DNA of 64,000 bases from NCBI GenBank assembly GCA_030141605.1, contig JAQGDQ010000096.1, positions 62,001-126,000 on the forward strand. The letters run 5' to 3'. The stretch is from Tubiluchus corallicola (lineage: Eukaryota; Priapulida; Priapulimorpha; Priapulimorphida; Tubiluchidae). A model generated the notes under the pieces. The model was not told the origin of the DNA. It was given only the letters and a program-made list of their open reading frames with translations, and ran no database searches. Shown here piece after piece: positions 14,601-23,600 of this stretch. The first letter of the stretch is position 1. Each line of letters opens with the position of its first letter. Both the position numbers and the translations under genes were made by a program.

Positions 14601-17600
14601 CGTGGTTGAAGTGAGTACTCTATCAACTCAAATCTTGTCATGGTTGAAGTGAGTACACTATCAACTCAAATCTTGTCATGGTTGAAGTGAGTACACTGTC
14701 AACTCAAATCTTGTCGTGGTTGAAGTGAGTACACTATCAACTCAGTTTTCACGTCTCAAATCTTGTCATGGTTGAAGTGAGTACACTGTCAACTCAAATC
14801 TTGTCGTGGTTGAAGTGAGTACACTATCAACTCAAATCTTGTCATGGTTGAAGTGAGTACTCTATCAAATCTTGTCATGGTTGAAGTGAGTACACTATCA
14901 ACTCAAATCTTGTCATGGTTGAAGTGAGTACTCTATCAACTCAAATCTTGTCATGGTTGAAGTGAGTACTCTATCAACTCAAATCTTGTCACGGTTGAAG
15001 TGAGTACCAACTCAGTTTTCACGTCACAAATCTTGTCGTGGTTGAAGTGAGTACACTGTCAACTCAAATCTTGTCATGGTTGAAGTGAGTACACAATCAA
15101 CTCAAATCTTGTCATGGTTGCAGTGAGTACACTGTCAACTCAAATCTTGTCATGGTTGAAATGAGTACTCTATCAACTCAAATCTTGTCATGGTTGAAGT
15201 GTGTACTCTTATCAACTCAAATCTTGTCACAGTTGAAGTGAGTACCAACTCAGTTTTCACGTCACAAATCTTGTCGTGGTTGAAGTGACTACACTATCAA
15301 CTCAAATCTTGTCATGGTTGAAGTGAGTACACTATCAACTCAAATCTTGTCATGGTTGAAGTGAGTACACTATCAACTCAAATCTTGTCATGGTTGAAGT
15401 GAGTACACTATCAACTCAAATCTTGTCATGGTTGAAGTGAGTACTCTATCAACTCAAATCTTGTCACGGTTGAAGTGAGTACCAACTCAGTTTTCACGTC
15501 ACAAATCTTGTCGTGGTTGAAGTGAGTACACTGTCAACTCAAATCTTGTCATGGTTGAAGTGAGTACACTATCAACTCAAATCTTGTCATGGTTGAAGTG
15601 AGTCCACTGTCAACTCAAATCTTGTCATGGTTGAAGTGAGTGCACTATCAACTCAAATCTTGTCATGATTGAAGTGAGTACACTGTCAACTCAAATCTTG
15701 TCATGGTTGAAGTGAGTACATTATCAACTCAAATCTTGAAGAAGTGAGCGCACCGTCAACTCAAATCTTGTCGTGGTTGAAGTGAGTACTCTATCAACTC
15801 AAATCTTGTCATGGTTGAAGTGAGCGCACTGTCAACTCAAATCTTGTCATGGTTGAAGTGAGCACACTATCAACTGAAATATTGTCATGGTTGAAGTGAG
15901 CACTCTATCAACTCAAATCTTGCCATGGTTACAGTGAGTACTCTATCAACTCAAATCTTGTCGTGGTTGAAGTGAGTACACTGTCAGCTCAAATCTTGTC
16001 GTGGTTGAAGTGAGCACACTGTCAACTCAAATCTTGTCGTGGTTGAAGTGAGTACACTGTCAACTCAAATCTTGTCGTGGTTGAAGTGAGTACTCTATCA
16101 ACTCAAATCTTGTCGTGGTTGAAGTGAGTACTCTATCAACTCAAATCTTGTCATGGTTGAAGTGAGTACACTCAACTCAATCTTGTCATGGTGAAGTGAG
16201 ACACTCAACTCAAACCTAAGTGACACTTCACTCAAATCTTTTGGTTGAAGTGAGTACTCTATCAACTCAAATCTTGTCATGGTTGAAGTGAGTACTCTAT
16301 CAACTCAAATCTTGTCGTGGTTGAAGTGAGTACACTATCAACTCAAATCTTGTCATGGTTGAAGTGAGTACACTGTGAACTCAAATCTTGTCGTGGTTGA
16401 AGTGAGTAAACTATCAACTCAGTTTTCACGTCTCAAATCTTGTCATGGTTGAAGTGAGTACACTGTCAACTCAAATCTTGTCGTGGTTGAAGTGAGTACA
16501 CTGTCAACTCAAATCTTGTCATGGTTGAAGTGAGTACTCTATCAACTCAAATCTTGTCGTGGTTGAAGTGAGTACACTGTCAGCTCAAATCTTGTCGTGG
16601 TTGAAGTGAGTACTCTATCAACTCAAATCTTGTCATGGTTGAAGTGAGTACTCTATCAACTCAAATCTTGTCGTGGTTGAAGTGAGTACACTATCAACTC
16701 AAATCTTGTCATGGTTGAAGTGAGTACACTGTGAACTCAAATCTTGTCGTGGTTGAAGTGAGTAAACTATCAACTCAGTTTTCACGTCTCAAATCTTGTC
16801 ATGGTTGAAGTGAGTACACTGTCAACTCAAATCTTGTCGTGGTTGAAGTGAGTACACTGTCAACTCAAATCTTGTCGTAGTTGAAGTGAGCACTCTATCA
16901 ACTCAAATCTTGTCGTGGTTGAAGTGAGTACACTATCAACTCAAATCTTGTCGTGGTTGAAGTGAGTGCACTATCAACTCAAATCTTGTCGTTGTTGAAG
17001 TGAGCACTCTATCAACTCAAATCTTGTCATGGTTGAAGTGAGTGCACTATCAACTCAAATCTTGTCATGGTTGAAGTGAGTACACTATCAACTCAAATCT
17101 TGTCGTTGTTGAAGTGAGCACTCTATCAACTCAAATCTTGTCATGGTTGAAGTGAGTGCACTATCAACTCAAATCTTGTCATGGTTGAAGTGAGCACTCT
17201 ATCAACTCAAATCTTGTCATGGTTGAAGTGAGTACACTATCAACTCAAATCTTGTCGTGGTTGAAGTGAGCACTCTATCAACTCAAATCTTGTCGTGGTT
17301 GAAGTGAGTACACTATCAACTCAAATCTTGTCGTGGTTGAAGTGAGTGCACTATCAACTCAAATCTTGTCGTGGTTGAAGTGAGTGCACTATCAACTCAA
17401 ATCTTGTCGTGGTTGAAGTGAGTGCACTGTCAACTCAGTTTTCACGTCACACAGCATATTATCACATATCTTGTCTCTAAGTTCGTAAATGCAGCCTGCA
17501 AAGTTCATTTAAAGGGTATCAAATCCTGATGTTTTATCATTCTTTGTCAGTAAATGGTTTCACACATGTAATGTAATGTTACTAACACTGTTTACACATT

Positions 17601-20600
17601 TGTGACACCATCTGCTGAAGTTATTGTCCAACGAAAGAATATAGAATACCTTTAGCAACTGATGGGGCTTTGCAGATGACAAATTTATGTAACATCTATC
17701 ATCAGTGAACATCATCAGTTGGAATCAATGTTTAGTAATTAAATTAAAGAGTTGATCATCATATCAGACAAATAAAAACTAAAAATGATTGGTCTTAAAC
17801 GTTAAACTTTTCGTAAACCAGCCCAAAATTATTTATAAGATTTCGACAATTGTATGCTTAAAAATCATCCAGAACAGTGCACCATTTCGTAATAAATTGT
17901 TTACCAAAATATGATCAGAGGAGCAATATGATTTGTGAGCAAGTTTGTAATCACATAGTTCAGACAAGATCTCACTTCATTCACGACTAGTTCAGCCTCC
18001 CAACTTTTTAACTAAAATTTTAGCTGCAGCTAATTTTCATCCGTTTTTGTGTTATATTGGTCCCAGTATAATGAAGTAGGTTAGAATAATTTAGATATTT
18101 CCTTTAGCCCTTTTGACTAAACTTTAGTTTTTGGCTATCGGTTATATAGGGCTGCTAAACGTCTTGCAGGGTACTGAATTTTCACTTGCCTGCATTAGAA
18201 ACAGTAAAAAACGTTTGGTTCAGAATCGTTTGTGGCTTCTGAAGCCCTTTGCAGCAACACTTTTTTTAAATTTGCAAGTTTTCTACAAATAAGAATGAAA
18301 AATGTTGACTGATTTCAGTTGTAGATCATTATCCCGATGATACAACAACATACTTTTGCAAATTATTTAGCATGATGTCTTATCATCGATGTCCAGTCTA
18401 CATTCTTCATGATAACTAGCTTTTATATCACTGTCACCAGTTATATTTAGCAGAAAGATAACTAAAAAGTTGATTATGTATTATAGGCCATTCTTAGAAT
18501 CCTGATACCTTAAATAGGGATACATCCTGAACAGTGCTGACTTACAGACATCCTGTCTGTCTTCTCCCATTGGTCATTTATTGGATACATACAGATTAAG
18601 TTTAAAAATTTTACATTTAGAGCTGTTGACTTTGATGTTTAATCACTAAACTAAAATTAGCCAATGCCTTTTTTTCTCACTAACATTTGCTGGCACAGCT
18701 AACTGTTAGTATTATCCAATGTTTTACGGTTTTATAAACTGAATAACCATTGTCAAGTAAAGTTTATGTGCTAGAAGAAGACACTAATGTATTTTATGCA
18801 CCTGGAAAGGCTTTTTTGCAATATTCGCAAGCATTTTCAGCACACATAAATTTTATGGTTTATAGTTTTTCATAGGGCAATAGTACCCAAAATTTGAATG
18901 AATTTTTTTCAACATGTTAAATAATTGAATAATTGGAACTGGAAACAGTTTCCGTTCTTTTATTGAATAATGTTGGGGTTTTTTTTCTGAAACTTTATTT
19001 TAGCTCCCTTTGAAATATAGATGGTAGCTTTAGATGCCCCACTATTATGATCGATTAATGAAAATCATTAATATTTACTGCACACTCATTACTAGATGCT
19101 TTTTGAGACAAGCACCCTCACTGGAAACGAATTTGCTATAAAAGTACTGTATTTGTACAGGTAATATCTGTAGAAGTAGAATCGACTGTTTAAAAGTGTT
19201 GCTCCTGCTTTGCTCCTGAAGTGAGTGTTGTGAAAAGAATTTCATGGAGAAATCCAACGTGATTTTAACGTCAAAAAATTTGTATATATCAGTACTTCAT
19301 TTCTCCCAAAAATTTCACAACAGTTGCAATGAGTTGCGCATTTTATTATTAGAATCAATAATTATGGTTGTTATTATTTAAACGTTAAACTTGCTTCTGT
19401 TTTAGTGTTTCAGTTGGCAATGATGCAACAGTGCCTGTAGACACATCCGATGCAGGTAAATGTTATACATATCTTCATTTTTTATGATTACTTTATACTA
19501 GGACAGGAATCTCATATAAAACTGCAGGTGGTAAATTGTTAACTTTTGTTGAAACAAGTTGGCTGTTATCTATAATTGTAAGTGAGCTTAATATTTGGCA
19601 TTTTGCAAACAAATGAATAAAAATGGCTAGCAATGTTTAAATATGCACTCAAACATTCATGACAACCACTAAAATTTGTGTGATTTTAAATTAATTCAAG
19701 GCATACATAAGATTTACGAGTCCAAAGTTCCGCAGCTGTGTTTATTATTAACAGTATCACCATTCATAAATTTGAATTGTGTTGAAAGAGACTTTACATG
19801 ATACCAATTGTGAGAAATTGTTGTTAAATCTGAAGTTGATCAATTTTTGTTTCAGCTGCTACAAGAGAAGCTAGATTGCGTCGTATATCCATGGAAAAAA
19901 TGGACTTGGTCAGTATGTCTCCAAATGTAAAGGTACTTTTCTGTTGTTTCTATAATGTTTGTACCTGAACTGCCCAGGGCGCCAAATTTTGGAAGGTGCC
20001 AAATTTGCAAGAAATTCTTTAATTTTTAAGTTTAGCCTAAGTAATAACATAGCTCATGTATAATTGCTTAAGCACACAACACTTTAATTAATTGAAATGA
20101 ACTCGCACTTACATTATTTTTGTATGAAGATAAACCGACCAGATAAATCAAAGCCTTCAGGACTGTAATATAAGAAATGAAAATTAAAAAGGCTGGTGGA
20201 CATGGAGGAACAAAACAATTTGCTAATGAAGTATTTACAATCGTACCAGATGATGAAACTAGATGTATGTGAAAAAGTGGAGTCGGTGTTTCAAGAATTT
20301 TCTAATAAAAAGGTTGAGTGAAAATCTAGTCAAGTGTGCAGCAGAAATTGCAAAAAACCCTTGACATACACAGGGGTCATAAATTCAATTTCAGATGAAA
20401 TCAGCTGTAGATAGGTAATTAACTACAGTTAATTAGTATGCTATAATACATGTATGAGCCTAACACACGGGTACCATTTTTTTACCTTTTTTATATACCA
20501 CAAAAATTTGGTTTTGTGATGGGTGCATGGGAACCATGGAAAAAAGGCTGACTGTTGAAAAAGGGGCACTAAAACATTTTTTATCTCCAGTATTTAATTA

Positions 20601-23600
20601 CGTAGAACCAGCCCTGAACTACTACTAAGTTCACAACTACTAATGTATGTCACCCAGTATATAGCAATCTCAGTGTCATGTTCATTTGCCACATGTTGGA
20701 AAGCAGCTTGTTTTCAAGAATTTTGCCTCTTAGTCCTGTCAACTTCTGTCTGTCATGTAAACAAATTGCAATAAAATTGTTTTCGCTTGTACTTGGTCTA
20801 CTCTAACATACTAAAAAACTTCCACACGCATGTTGGGGGAAACCTGCAGAAAACTGTGCTAACTCTTGGCCATTACCCAAAAAATTGTAAATTTTATTAT
20901 AGCTCAGGAAAATGTGTGTAAAGGATTCTAAACTGCGAATACATCTATATTTTTGTCGAAGGAAACAGAGGTGGTATTTCTAAGATTACCAAAAATATCT
21001 CTAAATCCTAAAATTGGAAAATATGTTAGCCATTAGCAAAAAGAGGTTTGGCACTGTAATTGGGTAATAAAGTGTCTAAATGCAGCTAAGGTTATATCCA
21101 TATCTATATTTTTAAGGTGAGAGAATGTGATGAGCATGTTTTTCTATAAGTAATCAATTTCAAAGGCTTGTTTTATTACAGCAGTTGTCAGTACTGTAAT
21201 ACCTTTAGTAAATGCCTACATTACTTACTCATTATTAAAAACACTTTTAAGTTTTTTGATTTCTTTATTTAGTAACTGCAATGTTTGTGTAGAGTTAGAA
21301 ACTTATTATTGGTAAACTTACCTTTGGACAGAATTTTCCATTAACAGAAATCTTCTATGACTAACTCACACATGTTTGTGAACGTGAAATTGAAATTCTA
21401 TGCTGCTGCATGAACTAACAATGAACGTTAAACCTCTTCAAGTTAAAGTTTATCGCTACTAGAGTAATTCATGATGTCATGAGGTTTATATTGTGCTAGC
21501 CTGTAGCAGTGCCTATTTTTTGTGCAATGCTTTTCCAAGAAGCAGTGCTGCTGGTCCATCTAAATATATATGACTGTGAATCCACTTTAATAAGTAACTA
21601 ACAGACTCTTTCATACAAAAGCCTCTCACTGTTTTGCTTCACAGTTTTTCAGCCTGTAGGTTATTTTGAGTTATGATCTAAATGACCTTTTTTAATTGAT
21701 GTATTTACCTGCATTAGCTGCTGTAGGTTCATATTTAATTGTAATGGTATATTTGAACAGGCTAATAACCTTGCTATGCAGTCAGTAGTAGAAATCCCAG
21801 GTGACAGTGCCTCTGTGGAACAAAGCAGGCAAAGAAAGGTAAGGCAGGAATTTATTCTAGCATCTTTATCTGTAATCACTGGTGTCATATGTAATAGATG
21901 AGAATAAGCTGTGCAGTTTGTGGTAAATCTTTACATAATGTGAGGGGTTAGATGTTTCAACATGCTTTGTGTTTTTCTTAAAAATGCCTTTTTGTGTCCA
22001 ATCCAATCCAATAGTGTTTTCTCCAAGAGTGTGAGAGCAAAATGGCACAAATTTAGCAAATTATCTGCATTTTTTTCGTTTTCTTATTGATAGTAGCAAA
22101 ATTGTAACAAATGTTTAGTTCACACATAATTTTCAGTGCACATTACAATCATGTTTATACTTATAGTTTGACAAGGGTAAGGATGTCACATTCGTCCTGT
22201 TTTAATACGGGCTATGCTGCTATAATGTGAAGCTAGTTCACAAGAGTACTGTTTGCTTGAGTCATTGCTTCGTTGTTTTACTAAACATTGTCTATTGAGT
22301 AATGAGTTCACAGGCATTCAGTTCCAAGAACTTCATGCTAAACTAGATTGTAACTAGATGGGAGGTCAATCTTAATGCTATGAGCTTTATATTAACTGTT
22401 CTAGCATTAGGATTGGCTCCGTCATTTGGTTGCTGTTTCATCAGTCAGCCGTTGTTAATGAGATGATAACAAATTTATGCAAATGTTTTCTGTTTTGTTT
22501 TTTCTTAGTGGTCTGACAGTGCAAACAGATGAAAATAGGAATAAAAAAAATTATTTAGCAGTCAATGCCAGTCGTGCGAGGTTTCTTGTTTGTGTTTAAT
22601 CTGAAGTCATAATTTTGCTGTTAAGGCACGAAAAAATTTCACTTGTATAGTATTCCGAAATAGATTCAAGTTAGGTCTAAAGGGGGGGGGGGGCAAGCTT
22701 TACCTGAAACAGTTTAAACGACGTGAAGAAAGCTTTACATAAAGATTAGTAGTAACATTTTTTTCCATAAAGAATTCTTGGTATTTCGTCAGTCAGTGTT
22801 TGTATTTTGCAGCTGTCATCACAGCAGAAGATTTCACCTGATATGCTAGATGAAGAAGGCCTTTTTGAAATCATCAGCAGAATGCAAGAGAAAAGAATGA
22901 ATGATCAAAGATGCTCATTTGACTTGGTGGTAAATCATGTAAAAAAACCTATTTTACTAGGATCCTTAAGTTGATTTGGGAATTAAATCAATAATGATTT
23001 ATTAGAATGTGTATTATTTGTTTTTATGTAACTTTAGTGTAGAAAAAATAAGTAATTAAAGGCTAAAAATAATTTTTTATAGAACCAAGCATCAACAAAT
23101 GGTATTCCACTTGGAGCGGGTGCCATAGGCAACCATACTGCTGCACTACCACGTAAGTCATGTAACTTACAGTCTGTTACTGTGTATAGAATGACTTGAT
23201 TATCTGACATTTGTGGCGTAAAACTGAACTATTGTAGTTTTTGCCAAGCAGCACTAAATGGGTCTGTACACAAAAAATATTTCTCTTGTTTTGGTTCAAT
23301 GTGCAGTGAATTCTTAGATTTACAGAATTCATCTTTTGTTGCTTTTTTATTTTTATGCCGTTTGGCTAGTACAGTCAGAATACTACAAATGCCAGACCTT
23401 TAAGAATGCATTGAATATGCTATAAACCTCACTTTTCCAAGGTGCTGTGAAGCTTTAATAACGAACCCATGACTAATAAGAGCATGCTAGCTATGGAATT
23501 AAAAGAGCAAAGCCATGCTGCACATCAGAGTGTAGATTAATATTCAGTACATGGTAAATACCAGTTTAGATCGGTTTAAAGAGTTTGCTAATGATTATAG

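Noticed and set aside
16098-16280. - strand frame with repeated TRFELIEY
   Set aside because: It translates the 38-bp minisatellite and has no independent support.
14361-17450. Regularly spaced repeats reminiscent of a CRISPR array
   Set aside because: The units are contiguous with no unique spacers, the genome is eukaryotic with spliced genes, and the whole unit varies as in a minisatellite. The same holds for the arrays at 9893 and 43621.
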